Source: Hyaloraphidium curvatum (taxonomy: Eukaryota; Monoblepharomycota; Hyaloraphidiomycetes; Hyaloraphidiales; Hyaloraphidiaceae). From it: a DNA stretch of 64,000 nt. Each line of letters starts with the position of its first letter. The stretch's first letter is position 1. Below the pieces are notes generated by a model that made no database searches, was not told where the DNA came from, and saw nothing but the letters and a program-made list of their open reading frames with translations. The stretch spans positions 124,001 to 188,000 of the forward strand of contig JAIVFI010000043.1 in the NCBI GenBank assembly GCA_025558095.1, in the 5' to 3' direction. Shown in pieces: positions 1 to 10,939 of the stretch. Position numbers and translations under genes: made by a program.

Positions 1-1329
1 CGGACTGTGCAGGAGCAGGTATTCTTGGGTCTGCACTACTCGGGGATGGGGCTTCTGTCATCGGAGAAGGTGGCCTCGGCGGCTTACCTGTCTTCACTCA
101 ACCTCACGGCGGGCCCCTTGGACGCCATGCTTGGTCTTCGAACCTCGGCCCGGGGTGTGGGCGTGGAGCACGTGCGGGAACTGGTTCCCGTCATCGAGGC
201 CCTCCGCCCCGCCTTTGAGCGTGTCGAGGATGACACGGCCGCAGCGTACGCCGAGGCTGCGCGTGCTGGGCAACCGGTGGGCGCCGCGCCCGCCCGCCGT
301 ACGCTCCCTGCGGACGCCAGTTTCTTCGCTCAGCCGGTCTGGCACGGCCTGCAGAGCGACCTTACGCGTCTCGAGGACCAGCGCCGCCTCGCGGCTCTGA
401 TTGCCTTGCAACCCGACACTTCCGCTGGTCTGGAGCGCCGCAAGCGGCTCGTCCAGGCGCAGGACGGCCTGTCGGCTTTCCTGACTGCCTCTCCCGCGCT
501 GCTTGCCAACCACATTCGCAACAACTTTTTCCGCTTACTTGTACGCTTCCGGCTTTGCCTCCCGCTCCTGCACGAGGCCGACTACCCTGGTCTTTCCTTG
601 CCCTGCCGGCGGGGCTGCAAGCGATCGGCCATGTCGCTGACGGGGGAGCACGCGTTCTCGGGCTGCTATGGCCGGGATCTCTTCAGTCCTGGTCACGACG
701 ACATTTGCGCGGCCATCCGCGCGGCGCTTCGCTCCATCCCGCTCCTCCGCGTGCACCCCATGCCGCCAAACCTCCTTGCGCATGGCTACGAGACTGTCAC
801 CCCGCCCACGCCTGCGGATGCTGGCCGCCTTGGCGACATTCTCATCACGCACCGCGAAACCCGGAAACGGTGGTTGCTCGAGATCAAGACCCTCACCTCT
901 ATGGCCCATTTGCACACGGGCCTGGTCTTCTCGGTCCCGGGCCACGCAGTCGAACGGCGGGTCGAGGCCGCCAGGAAGGACTACTCCCGTTTCGTCTTCA
1001 ACGCCAACTTCTACCCTCTGATCGTGCTTGCTTTTGATTCGTACAGCGCTGTCTCTGCCACTTTCTCGCGCTTCTCCTCGGAGATGGGGCGCATCCAGTA
1101 TCCCGGGATCGTCGGCCGCGATGGGCAGCCCGTGGACCTCGATGGCCTTTACTCTCGTTTTGTGCGGCGCTTCCGCGAACGGATCGCGGTGGCCTGGGCT
1201 CTTGGCGTCGCGGCCCAACTCCAACACTGGCTTCAGCTGTGCACCGAAGCCGCCGCTGTCAACGCTCCGGCCCCCGGGCCGGTCGCTTTTGGTTTGAATG
1301 TAGATGAGGAGCTGATTCTTGGGGCGTAG
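1..1329 (+). mobile_element. 3' end of a retroelement reverse-transcriptase ORF with an endonuclease-like C-terminus (partial)
   Basis: The frame is open from the left edge to a TAG at 1329, so this is the C-terminal ~442 residues of a longer protein. Early residues (LGLHYSGMGLLSSEKVASAA) match the post-polymerase region of non-LTR-type reverse transcriptases, where a GGLGL-like motif precedes an AAYLASL-like stretch. A degenerate Cys/His segment follows (CRRGC, then GEHAFSGC, then HDDI around residue 230), and then a PD-(D/E)XK-like core: GRLGDILI with LLEIKTL about 12 residues later, an acidic residue followed by ExK as in restriction-like endonucleases of retroelements. No intron is needed. 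The polymerase core and 5' end lie outside the window. I infer a retroelement relic or copy; activity cannot be judged. Confidence 0.72.
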
Positions 1330-1471
1330 GGGGATTTCTAAGTGTACGGTGGCATTGCTAGCTCCTCATTACATATAGGCCGATTGCCAAGCTAGCCGGC
1401 GGTACTCACTTCACGTTCCAACGGCGTTTCTACGTGTAGTACGCGATCCAGCCCCTCCCTTCGAGGGCCCG
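1330..1471. other. short spacer after the retroelement ORF
   Basis: Holds the retroelement 3' flank and the presumed promoter and leader of the gene starting at 1472. No poly-A tail or clear terminal repeat is visible. Confidence 0.4.
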
Positions 1472-3175
1472 ATGCAGGCCGCGGAGGCGGAGCCGGCGCC
1501 GCCCGGTGCCGGCAAGCCGCCCGCGCGCGCCGGGTTCTTTGCGCGCGCGGACGTCTCGGCGGCGTTCCCGCTGCCGCCGCCGCCGCCCGGGCCGTGGGAC
1601 CGCCGCGCCGCCGCGCCGCCGCCGGAGCCGTGCACGCCGGGCACCGTGCTGGCGGCCCTCGCGCCGCACCGCGCCCTGCGCATGCTCGCGGCGAGCCACC
1701 TGGCGCTGTGGCTGCTGCCGATCACGCTGCCCCTGCGCTATGCGGTCGCGGGCGTGGTGGCCGCCGCTTTCGGCGCGTCCATGCTGGCGTTCGGAGCGGA
1801 CGCGTTCGGACCGTCGCAACTCGTCGGCGGCTACGTGCTGGTGGCGGTTTACTGTGTCGCCTTCCCATTCGTGTGGTTCGTGGGCCAGGTCGCGCTGATA
1901 CGCCAGCGGCTGCGGCTGCGGCACCCGAAGAACTTTCCAACCTGGGTTGCAGCCGCGCGCGAAAGGCTGGCGGGGGTCTTTCACCCGTGGAGCCGGCGCA
2001 ACATCATCCAGAGCGTGATTCTAGAGCCGTACGCCATCGTGCCGGCCTGGGCGCGCTGCGTCCGGGACAGCGACCCCTCCGAAACCGCCTTAGGCCACGT
2101 TGAAGGCGACCCGGAATGCACGTGCGGCGCCCCGCGGTGCTCCGCCGCGCTTCTGGACGCCGTGGCCCTCAGCTGGACTTTCGATCTGGCCGCGCGGGGC
2201 ACCCTGAACGCGCTCACGTGGCTCTTTATCGGTTGGACGCCGCTTTTCTCGCTGCCGGAGGTCTGGACGCACGAGTGGAGCATCTTCCTGGGTTCCTCCT
2301 ACTGTGGGTGGAGTGAGGGGTCGGAACCGGACCCCGCCGGCGTCGGCTGACGCTTACTTCACTGACGCTTACTTCACCGGGGGCGACAGGTCTCGTGATA
2401 GCCCTTTTTGCCGTCGAGGCGTTCGCGTACCCGACGGTGGACCATATGCTGCTGAGGCTGGAGGGCCGCGTCCGCCGGAGGCTTGTGCGCCGCGCCCTCG
2501 CCGCCTTCCTGGACCGTGCCCGCCGCGCCGTCCTCGAAAGGGAGCCGTTCTCCGCCCCGCACGAGCTCTGGGGATCGACCGAGGAGCCCTATATGCAGCT
2601 CCACGCCGAGCTGCGGCCGCGGTGGCAGCAAGCCCTGCAGTCCAACATCCTTCCGTTCGTCTATCCCATCTTCCTCACGCTGGCGATGATCCTCATGGCC
2701 GCCAGCATCGTGGGTCAATCGGGTCACCCCCCTGGCGCTGCCCTCATCCTCCGCCCCCGCCCAGATCATCGGCGCCTGCATTCCGGCGTGGATCCTCGCC
2801 ATCCTCGCCCAGTTCGCCTACAACCTCCTCCGCGATCTCTGGCACGCCGCCCTCGCCAACGCCGAGATCGCCGCCATCGGCGAACTCTACTCCTCCGCGC
2901 TCACCGAAACCCGGGACCTCCTCGTTGCCGCGAGCCCCGCGTGGGACCCACCGCCGCCGCCCCTGCTGGGCACGCACCTCGTTGCCCACGCGGCCGCGCT
3001 GGAACGGTACGAAGGCGAGGCCCGCGCGCAGAGGCGCCGGTTCCTGGGCGTGGCCGTCGGGTTCGGATCGTTCAGGGGGCTGCTGGTGTCGCTCGCCACC
3101 GTCGCGTTCGCGGCGTGGGGGCTGCTGCGGGGCTTTGGCGTCCGGGCCGGGCTGGAGACCGTGTGCGCGGGCTGA
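1472..3175 (+). CDS. multi-pass membrane protein of a local paralogous family with a CxCxxxxC motif
   Basis: Three exons, 1472-2303, 2390-2709 and 2765-3175, join in frame to about 520 residues; both introns are GT-AG with CTGAC branch sites or typical short length. The N-terminus is Pro/Ala-rich, followed by hydrophobic segments near residues 75-135, a CTCGAPRC motif near residue 220, further membrane segments, a long amphipathic stretch rich in Arg/Glu and a final membrane segment before a C-terminal Cys-Ala-Gly. The same plan (CxCxxxxC, then paired membrane helices, then a helix ending near a Cys) occurs at 14214-15805 and, broken, at 24745-25212, so these form one family. I do not recognise a named domain. 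Function is unknown; a transport or membrane-organising role would be speculation. Confidence 0.7.
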
Positions 3176-3647
3176 TCGGGTGGGTCCCGTGGCACGCCCT
3201 GGAGCCCGTCGCCGCGAAGGTTTTTGGCAGGGAGGGAAACGGGATGCCCGGGGTATTTTGATCGGGCGGGGGCGGGGACGAAGGGGGAGCGGAATGCTGC
3301 TGGCGCACGGCGGTCGTGCGGCACGACGCGGCGCTGGCGGGCGTCGTGGATCGCCGCAGGCTGTTCCCAGCGAAGAACGTTCGGGCTTGGACGTTCCGTC
3401 CGATCGATTAGAGGGTCGAGGGCCGAGTTGTGGAGCTACAGACCGTCACGTGCTCCCGGAACCGAGAAGAAGCAGACTGTCCTCGCTTGCTGCTTGGGAC
3501 CGTTTCTGCAAGAAGCGATGCTATGTAGCTCATTTCACCTGCTTCCCCACGACATCCTTGCCTACATTTGATACATAGCTCTCTCCATCACCTCCCTCGA
3601 CATCCCTTGCCCATGGTCTTTGTCCATCCACGCTCCCAGCTTGAGGA
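3176..3647. other. convergent intergenic region
   Basis: Lies between the 3' ends of two convergent membrane genes. I see no coding frame with support and no RNA gene. Confidence 0.5.
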
Positions 3648-4893
3648 TCACGCCGCCTCCTTGGCGGCCACGACGGCCGGTTCCACCGGTGCCACCTTGG
3701 CCTGGTTCATCTCCGTGTCCCCGTTGGCGGCCCCCGCGATCCGCTCGAGCCGCCTGCGGCCGTACTTGTCGCGGACGTACTTGTTCAGGAGCCAGAAGAG
3801 GCCCCAGCCGATGTTGAACATGACGAGGACGAGGATGTAGTAGGCTGCGTTGACGGGGTTGTTCCACGAGAGAAAGGAGTAGACCCTTCAGGTGGAGCGA
3901 TGAGATGGGAGCCCATCATCGGGCGCAGGTGACGGGCTTACCAGTAGCCCGAGCTGACGCTGCCGTCCGAGCCGGGCGGAGGCAGCGTGGCGTAGAACAC
4001 CCTGCGAAAGGAGGTGCGATCAGTACCCGACCATCGCTCCACGTCCCGCGAGACCCACCAAGCTAGGAACATGTACGACAACCCGATGGCGAGCAGCAGC
4101 ACCAGGTGCACCCACTGCAGCGAGCAGCGGTTGCAGAACCACCACTCGATCAGCGCGACCACGAACTCGAGCCCGTGCTCGGCAAACGAGAGGAACTGGA
4201 ACCCCTTGGCCAGGAGGGCCCAGTACACGACAGTGACGACGAAGTGGATCGGGGTCTGGATCGGGAGGAAGAGCTTCATGGTGATGGCGGCCCACGGGGG
4301 GAGGGTGCGGAAGTTGGGGTCCTTGGAGAGCACCTTGCGGAGGGAGAGGTAGGTCGCGACGAGGAGGAAGCCGGTCAGGGCGGTGTACTGCGTGCAGGGC
4401 GAGTCAGTGGGCGTCCTAGGCGAAAGCGGGGTAGACATCACAGTGATGTTCGCTGGAAGAGTTCCATGTCAGTGGGCATGGTAGAGCAGACCAGCGACGC
4501 AAAGGACCCACTGAAGTATGTCAAGAAGTAGGTCGGATTGGCCATGGTGACGCAGACGGCGATGAGGATGCCGACCTGCCCTGGAGGGGAATCGTGGAGC
4601 GTCAGCACGATGTCGGCAAGTCCCCACCCTTCCGTCCAGCCCCCCTCCCGTCCGAGGGCACCACCACCATGCCGCACAGCCCCATGGCCTTCATCTGGTC
4701 CCCTCTCAACCCCCAGAACCCCGACACGCACATGCCGTGATGAGGGTCCTCACAATCAGCACACCCTTGGGCCCCAACCACCAGCTGTTGACCAGCGGAT
4801 CCACGCCGTCTTCGTCCTGCACCACCTTGTCCCACCCGAGCCGGCGGGACACCTCGGCCTTCCACCCGTGGTGTTCGGCGGCCGGTTTCGCGT
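3648..4893 (-). CDS. multi-pass membrane protein resembling AIG1/FAR-17a or rolling-stone proteins (5' end unresolved)
   Basis: Phase-consistent exons on the minus strand: 4732-4893, 4512-4580, an 11-nt microexon 4442-4452, 3942-4387 and 3648-3885. Joining them reads smoothly, for example TYFTNITYTALTGF across the microexon. There are six or so hydrophobic segments. The order FTN-x-TYT-LTG-FLLV, then MKLFLPIQTPIHFVVTV, then EHGLEFVVALIEWW, then a C-terminal pair ending LFWLLNKYVRDKYG resembles AIG1/FAR-17a and rolling-stone type proteins; that assignment is tentative. The tail is charged and ends in Glu-Ala-Ala. The first exon is uncertain: the acceptor at 4894 has a good CTGAC branch site, but no GT donor in the right phase links it convincingly to the ATGs at 4997 or 5121. 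Confidence 0.6.
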
Positions 4894-5121
4894 CTGAGGC
4901 GGGGAGCGCCGTCAGCTGCCGCGGCGGCGCGGAGGAGCGGGCAGAGCGTGCCTGCGGTGCCGTTGGCGGCGACGGCGACGGCGTCGGCGTCGGCCATGGT
5001 GGGTTACGGAGCGGCGTACCGGTTGGGTTCGTGGGCGACACAGTTGACACAGTTGGATAGGGCAGGGACGTGCTGGACCCTGGGACGAGGGATTGCTGCG
5101 GCGTAACGGCGAGGTCATCAT

Positions 5122-5548
5122 CTAGCGATCTCGGGGCGATTCCTGCAGACTACCTTCTTTGAAGGCCCCTATTGTTTGTTGAAGCAGTTGGAAAGGTGGG
5201 TCCGCTCCGAGGGGAGACAGCGGAACAGCGCCTTGGACAGATTGGATTCAAGGCAGGCACCACTTCCTGGAGCCCCAGAAAGGACACTCGGCCGTCAAAA
5301 CTGTCACGGTTTTGGCTCCGAGCCGATCAGCATTTCAGCTCAGGCCTCCGGATGCAAGCGCATTCCGATCTCAACTTGGGACCAGGACGCCCCCCCGGGG
5401 AGCGGACGGACATCGCCAGGCACTCGATCGGCTCAAGCTGGAGCACCGAGGCCAAGGATGGGACGCGGACGAGGACGAGGACTCGGAGGCAAGCAGATGC
5501 TTTCATCGGGGTATAATCCAAATCAGACAGAGAATCAATGACAAAGAT
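5122..5548. other. spacer downstream of the kinase
   Basis: Contains the 3' flank of the minus-strand kinase (the part next to 5548 is shared with the other kinase copy at 19763-19870) and sequence upstream of the membrane gene. No supported gene. Confidence 0.4.
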
Positions 5549-6865
5549 CTACGCGGCCGCCACCCTCTGCCGCCTCACTTTCCCGAACCACTTGGCCGGG
5601 TCGAACCTCCTCGCCCTGCGCTTCTCCTCGTGCACCGGTGCCGGCTCGGGCTCCGGCGCCGGAACGAGCACCGCGGCGACGGTCTCGACCGAAGCCATGC
5701 TCACGTCCGATCCCGCGCGCTCCACGCGGAGGGTGGCGTCGCTCTCGTCTCCCGACGACTCGGCGTCGGCAACGGCGTCCAGGGAGGCCAGGTAGGCCGG
5801 CAGGATGCGGGCGAGGTCAGCGTCGACGGCCTTGGCGGCGCGGCGGGCGTCGAACGCCGACGAGGGCAGCTTCGGGATCGCGGCGCCGGAGCGCACCGGT
5901 GCGCGCTCCACGGCCAGGTCCGCGAACCAGGGGTGCGCGAGCAGCGACTCGGCGGTGATCCTTCCCTCGTTGCGGGGGTCCAGCACCGCGGCGAGGAAGG
6001 CGTTGGCGGCCCCGCTGGCGCCCTCGACCGGCGCCGGCAGGCCCGAGGCGATCTCGGCCTGCAGCTCGAGCGGGTCCTCGTGGCGGAACGGGAAGTACCC
6101 CGTCAGCAGCCCGTGCGCGAGCACACCGACGGCGTGGAGGTCCGGGTGCCCGCCGCGGGGCGAGTACGGCCGGCGCTGGTTGACCAGGCGGAGCAGGCCG
6201 GGGCCGGCGTAGTTGATGCAGCCGACGGACTCGTCCAGCAGCGTGCGGTCGTCGAAGAAGGTGGCCAGGCCAAAGTCGATCAGGCTCAGGGTGCCCGTCG
6301 AGGCGTCCCAGAACACATTGTCCAGCTTCACGTCGCGGTGCAGCACGCCGTGGGCGTGGGAATGCCGCAGTGCCTCGAGCAGCTCGGCGACGATCACGCG
6401 GGCCTCGGCCTCGGGGAGCAGGCCGCCGGGCTGGTTGTTGACGTACGAAAACAGCTCCTCGCCGGGTGCGCGAGCCATCACGGCGTGCACGGCATCGCCG
6501 GAGCGGGCGACGTCCAGCAGCGGCGGGATGCTGCGGTGCGGCGGCAGGTGTGCGAGCACGCGGGCCTCGCGCAGGGCGAACAGCAGGTTGCGCGGGTTCG
6601 ACGTCGGCGTCGTCTTGGCCACCGCGGTGCCGCTCTTCCCCCTCGCCAGCCGCACCGCCGCGAACGCGCCCTCGCCGAGCACGCGGCCGGTCGCCCACTC
6701 GCCGGCGGCGCCGTGCAGGACGGGCCCGCTAAAATCCTCGGCGGGGGCGGCGGCCGGGGAGGGCGCGGGCAGCTTGGCCGCCGGCGCGCGCGCGTGGTCC
6801 TTCTCGTCGCAGAGCGTGCAGCTCGACGCGCGTTCCAAAATCACGGGCTTCATGGAGTCGATCAT
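5549..6865 (-). CDS. Ser/Thr protein kinase, CAMK-like, copy 1
   Basis: Single-exon protein of 438 residues. The kinase domain spans roughly residues 50-320: Gly-rich loop GEGAFAAVRLARG, ATP-anchoring Lys in TAVAKTT, catalytic loop HRDVKLDN, and DFGLA. The activation-segment APE is replaced by AGP (INYAGPGLL). The tail is acidic and Ser/Ala-rich and ends in a basic patch (FDPAKWFGKVRRQR). I chose the ATG at 6865 because a TATA-like element lies 47-55 nt upstream and an in-frame upstream ATG would overlap it. A near-identical copy with 441 residues lies at 18437-19762 in the opposite orientation, and flanks on both sides are shared. It probably phosphorylates protein substrates in the cytosol; the substrate is unknown. 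Confidence 0.85.
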   Translation of the reverse strand: MIDSMKPVILERASSCTLCDEKDHARAPAAKLPAPSPAAAPAEDFSGPVLHGAAGEWATGRVLGEGAFAAVRLARGKSGTAVAKTTPTSNPRNLLFALREARVLAHLPPHRSIPPLLDVARSGDAVHAVMARAPGEELFSYVNNQPGGLLPEAEARVIVAELLEALRHSHAHGVLHRDVKLDNVFWDASTGTLSLIDFGLATFFDDRTLLDESVGCINYAGPGLLRLVNQRRPYSPRGGHPDLHAVGVLAHGLLTGYFPFRHEDPLELQAEIASGLPAPVEGASGAANAFLAAVLDPRNEGRITAESLLAHPWFADLAVERAPVRSGAAIPKLPSSAFDARRAAKAVDADLARILPAYLASLDAVADAESSGDESDATLRVERAGSDVSMASVETVAAVLVPAPEPEPAPVHEEKRRARRFDPAKWFGKVRRQRVAAA

Positions 6866-6911
6866 GTCGATGTTCGATGTACGGGTGGAGCGGACGAGCA
6901 ATGGCCGCGTT

Positions 6912-6920
6912 GTTATATCC
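6912..6920 (-). promoter_or_regulatory. TATA-like element of kinase copy 1
   Basis: GGATATAAC on the minus strand, 47-55 nt before the chosen ATG. The same element sits at the same place in kinase copy 2, so it is conserved between the duplicates. Confidence 0.5.
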
Positions 6921-7673
6921 GCTGCCGGATCAATGTCGAAACGACGGAACATCGTCGCAAGCGCTTACGCGGTTCCGGCCGGCCGGGGCTCTCACCAAAC
7001 ACCGAAACCAGCAAACCGATGCGACGACGCCGCCGCCTCCACGCCACGCCGGCACGCTCGTACTTGCCTCCAAAGATTATCCTGCGGTTCCGGGCGCGGA
7101 GCGTGCACGCGTTATGCAACCGGCGCTTCCGCTCGTGGTGGAGGCGACAGCGCTACTCGGGCGGATTTTCATTTTGCCGGGCGCATTCTCCCGCGGCTTC
7201 GAGGCTTCCGCCGCGGAAACCCAGGTTGTACCGCGGTGCGAACGACGGCCGCGGTGCCGTTCCGATGAGGAGTAAGAGGTGGGGGGCTCTCAAGGCGGAG
7301 GCGGGGCCGGACGGATTGGACCACGTGCTGGCGCGGAGGTGCTTCCCCACCGGGAGCGGACCGATCACTTGCGAACACTGATGAGTCAGCTCGAAGCGAA
7401 GCCTGTGGATCCGAGCTCGTAGCCCGGTCCGTCCGCGGCCCTCGGGCGCTTTCATCGCATGCTGCGCCGGCCCCGCCATCCGCGTCCGCCGAAACCTCCT
7501 TCCGCAGGATGGAGCAAGCAAGGGGTGATCGGTCGGCGCAGTGGGGACAGGAGGTCGAAGCATGTCGGGACGGAGGCAATCAATCGCTAAATCGAATCGA
7601 CAAAGGTGTTCCCGCTCCCGGTCCTCCGTCCCCGATCGGACGTCCGTGATCCACCGGACCCACGCCGGCGAGA

Positions 7674-8925
7674 TCAGCACGTCTGCGACGGGGCGCGGGG
7701 GAAGGTGAAGGATGCGGCGGAGCGGCATGCCACCAGGAGGAGCTTGCCCTGGGCCTGTACGCCAACGTCCGATCAGCACCCAAGCAGGAAAAACAGGGCA
7801 GGATACCCACGTCGATCCCTATACAGCGCCCGTCCGAAGCCCGAAGGCGATACTGATTGGTGCTCGACGCGGAGGCGATCACCTGGAAGCGCTGCGTGGC
7901 CGGCCGGGTAGCCCTGTTTCGCGGCGCGATGGATCAGCCAGGGGCAGCGAAGGAGCCCGAATGGAGCTCACCAGTTCGGGGAGAGATCCCGAGCGGCGCG
8001 GTTGGCCTGGCACGTGGCAGCGTAGATGTAGGGGATCGCTGCGATCGGACCGTCAGCACCGCCCCCGCGGAACGCGGTGCGGGAAACCCACAGCCCTTGG
8101 TATCCACCGACAAGCACGTCTGCCCTCCCGACCTCGGACACCGCCGCAGGGTGATCGTGTCGCCCACGGCCACCCTGAGAGCCGGCGTGCCGTTGGTCCT
8201 GAAGGCCCGCCAGGTGGTGGCGCCCGAGGCGACGAGCGCGCACGCGCGGTCGCAGTCGTCGCGCCCAAAGCCTGCCGCGTGCGCGACGTCGTCCCGGCCT
8301 CGGTGGAGGTGGCCGGCGGCTCCGGGGCCGCCGTCGTCGGGATCGCCGCGGGGGAGGACGCCGTCTCGCTGGACGTCGACGGCGCCGGCGTCAGCGACGT
8401 GGAGGACGGGGTCTCTGCCTGCGAGGACGTGCTGGGCGTGGCCGTCGCGCTGGTGCTGGACGGGGTGAGGCTCGGCGTGGAGGTGCTGGGCGTTTCCGAG
8501 GTCTTCCGTCGAAAGGGATGGACGCCGCTAAGGAGGCCGCACGAAGGCGGCGCCGGATCGAAATCCCCACCGTGCTGGACGTCTGCGTCTTGCTGGTGGT
8601 CGATGACGTGAGGGTTTGCGAGGTGGTGGACGAGGTCCGGGTCTCGGAAGTCTGGAGGACAAGTTGGAACGGTCAGATCGGTGTACGGGTTCGTAGGCAG
8701 CGGATCGGGTTGGTCCCACCGTGCTGGGCGTCTGGGTCTCGCTGGTGGTCGATGATGTCAGCGTCAGCGTCGCGGTGGACGTGTCTGCGTCGCCGACGTC
8801 TGACGAGGAAAAAGTTGGATCAGTTCTTTTCGTGTATATTGTTCTGATCCTTCCCGGAACAGAGCTCCACCCACAGTGCTCGACGTGAGCGTTGCGCTGG
8901 TGGTGGGGGGCGCGGGACATGCGGG
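7674..8925 (-). pseudogene. 5'-truncated, frameshifted copy of the mucin/lectin gene
   Basis: Minus-strand relic of the gene at 20395-24505. It keeps the last bases of one stalk exon (ATLTSST next to a GTGGGT donor), three stalk exons, and the C-terminal lectin-like exons ending in the same PRAPSQTC stop. It lacks the signal peptide, N-terminal domain and most stalk exons. One stalk exon (about 8706-8785) is 80 nt instead of 81, a one-base loss that breaks the frame near 8780. About 200 bp are missing near 8265 where the intact copy has the end of the stalk, an intron and the start of the lectin region, and the frame is again out. An intron at 7914-7971 is present here but absent from the intact copy. 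The 3' flank is also shared with the intact copy. Confidence 0.75.
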
Positions 8926-9111
8926 GACCCGGTAGATGCCGGCACGGGAGCAAGACCGTAGCCTGTAGCGACCACGATGCAGCGGTTGCGGTCGCCATGC
9001 AGATCGCGTGCGTCCGCACCGGGCGGGGTCGGCATTGACCGGGTCCACGTGCAGCACGCCCGCCGCACTCGCGCCGCGCGCCATCGGCCAGCGAGAGTGA
9101 GAGTGCCCGCG

Positions 9112-10939
9112 ATGACGCCACCCGCCGACGGGCCGCCCGGCGAGGCGCACGATGCGCCGCGCGCGATCCTCGTCGTGTGCGCGAGCGTCGTCGCGGCGGT
9201 GCTGCTGTCGCACGCCGCCCACGCGCGCGGCGTGCGGTTCCTCGGCGAGGCGGCCGTCGCGGTGCTCGTCGGCGCGGCCGCCGGCTTCGGCGTCGTGCGC
9301 GCGGAGGGCGTCGGCGGCACCGTGGTGCTGCTCGACGCGGAGTTCTTCTCGGCAGCCATCCTGCCGCCAATCATCTTCGAGGCTGGCTTCTCCATAAACC
9401 GCGTGCTGTTCCGCCGCAACGCGCCCACCGTGCTCGTGCTGGCGTACCTGGGCCCCGCCGTGTCGTCGCTGCTTACCGCCGCGCTGGTCAGGCTGTTTGC
9501 CGGCCTCGCGGGCATGCACGTCTCCTTCGTCCAGGGTGGGCCAACTTGCTCCATTTATTGCGAGTCGCACCTGACGCCGCTTTTCAGCCCTCGTGTACGG
9601 CGCCGCCCTCTCGGCCACGGACCCCGTCTCGGTGCTCGCGGCCTTCAAGGACGCGCCCGTCTGGCCCGACCTCGACATGGTCATCTTTGGCGAGTCGGCG
9701 CTCAACGACGCCGTCGGCATCATCATGTTCCGCCTGTGCTCGCGCTTTGCCGAGCCCGACGCCGACGCGACCCCGGCCGGCGTGGCATGGGCCGTCGCCG
9801 ACAGCGCCGGGATCTTTGTCGCCGCCGCCGCCACGGGCATCGCGTATGCGTGGGCGGCCGCAGCCACCCTCAAGTACGTGCACCTGCGGGAACGGGGCCC
9901 GGGGACCGAGGCCCTGCTGGTCCTCACCCTGGCCTACATGTCCTACATCACCTCCGAGTTCTTTGGCCTCTCAGGCATCATCTCCATCCTCTTTTGCGGC
10001 GTTTCGGCCGACAAGTGGGTCCGCCCCAACCTCTCTTCCGGCGCCGCCGAGGGCACCGCCCTGGTCCTCCGCGTGCTCGCGCACTTCATGGAGACGGCGC
10101 TCTTCTGCTACCTCGGCCTCGCCCTGTTCGCCCTCCCCCCGGATTCCGCCACCCTCGACCCTGCCTTTTCCCTCGCCGTCTTCCTCGCCCTCCTCGCCTC
10201 CCGCCTGCACGTTTTCGCCCTCGTCCCGCTCTGCAACGCCCTGCTCCGCTCCCCGGGGAACCCGATCCGCCCCAACGAGGCCGCCTTCGCCTGGTTCGCC
10301 GGGCTGCGGGGCGGCATCGCGCTCGTGCTGTCGATGGCCATGGCCGCGGACGCGAACCTCGACGCGGGGTTCAGGCGGACGGCGATGGGCGCAACGCTGG
10401 TCGTCGTGGGGGGGTCGGTGCTGCTGCTGGGGGGGCTGTGCCCGTACGTGATGGATTGGCTGGGGGTGTGCGCGGATCCGGAGACGATTGATGTGGAGGG
10501 GAAGGGAGGTGAGGAGGAGCGGGGGACGGTGGGGTGGGCGGCGTGGCTAAACGGGAGGCTCGAGGCGATCGAGGAGAGGGTGCTGGTCCCTCTGCTCCTG
10601 CCGTCGGAGGGGGCCGGCGGGGACGGGGAACGGGAGGAGTTGGTCGCGGACGAGACGAGCCCCCTGCTCGGCGCCGCTTCGACGGACGGGATCGATGTGC
10701 CCAGGACGGAAGACACCGACGACGGCGGGCCGGCCTCCCCTGTGGTCGAGCGGCCGAGGCCGCCCCGGCGGGGCACGATCGACTACGAGATCGCGGGACT
10801 CTCGGCGAGCAGGCAGCAGTGGGAGGGGCAGGGGAGGAAGAAGGCAAAGAGGAGGAGGAAGAAGGCGCAGAGGGCTGCGGAGGCGCGGGGCGGGCAACCG
10901 CCAGACAGGGAGGCGGACGGTGGGGTGGAGGGCGTGTGA
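9112..10939 (+). CDS. Na+(K+)/H+ exchanger, CPA1/NHX family
   Basis: Exons 9112-9535 and 9588-10939 join in phase 1 across a 52-nt intron with a CTGAC branch site, giving 591 residues. About 11-12 membrane segments occupy the first ~440 residues. Family hallmarks: FFSAAILPPIIFEAGF in an early helix (amiloride/FFxxLLPPI-like), ATDPVSVLA, GESALNDAVGI with the ion-coordinating Asn-Asp pair, and WFAGLRGGIALVL near the end of the transport domain. The C-terminal ~150 residues are hydrophilic, with acidic stretches and a terminal basic run (KKAKRRRKKAQ). Such proteins exchange cations for protons across plasma or endosomal/vacuolar membranes; the motifs fit the endosomal NHE6-9/NHX type best, which is an inference. 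The broken mucin copy lies head-to-head about 190 bp away. Confidence 0.88.

Noticed and set aside
5312-7381. A 689-residue plus-strand open frame across kinase copy 1
   Set aside because: It is antisense to the kinase; the opposite strand has clear catalytic motifs. High GC content opens shadow frames.
9112-10939. Functional operon-like pairing of the exchanger with the mucin remnant
   Set aside because: The remnant is broken and head-to-head; nothing suggests co-expression.
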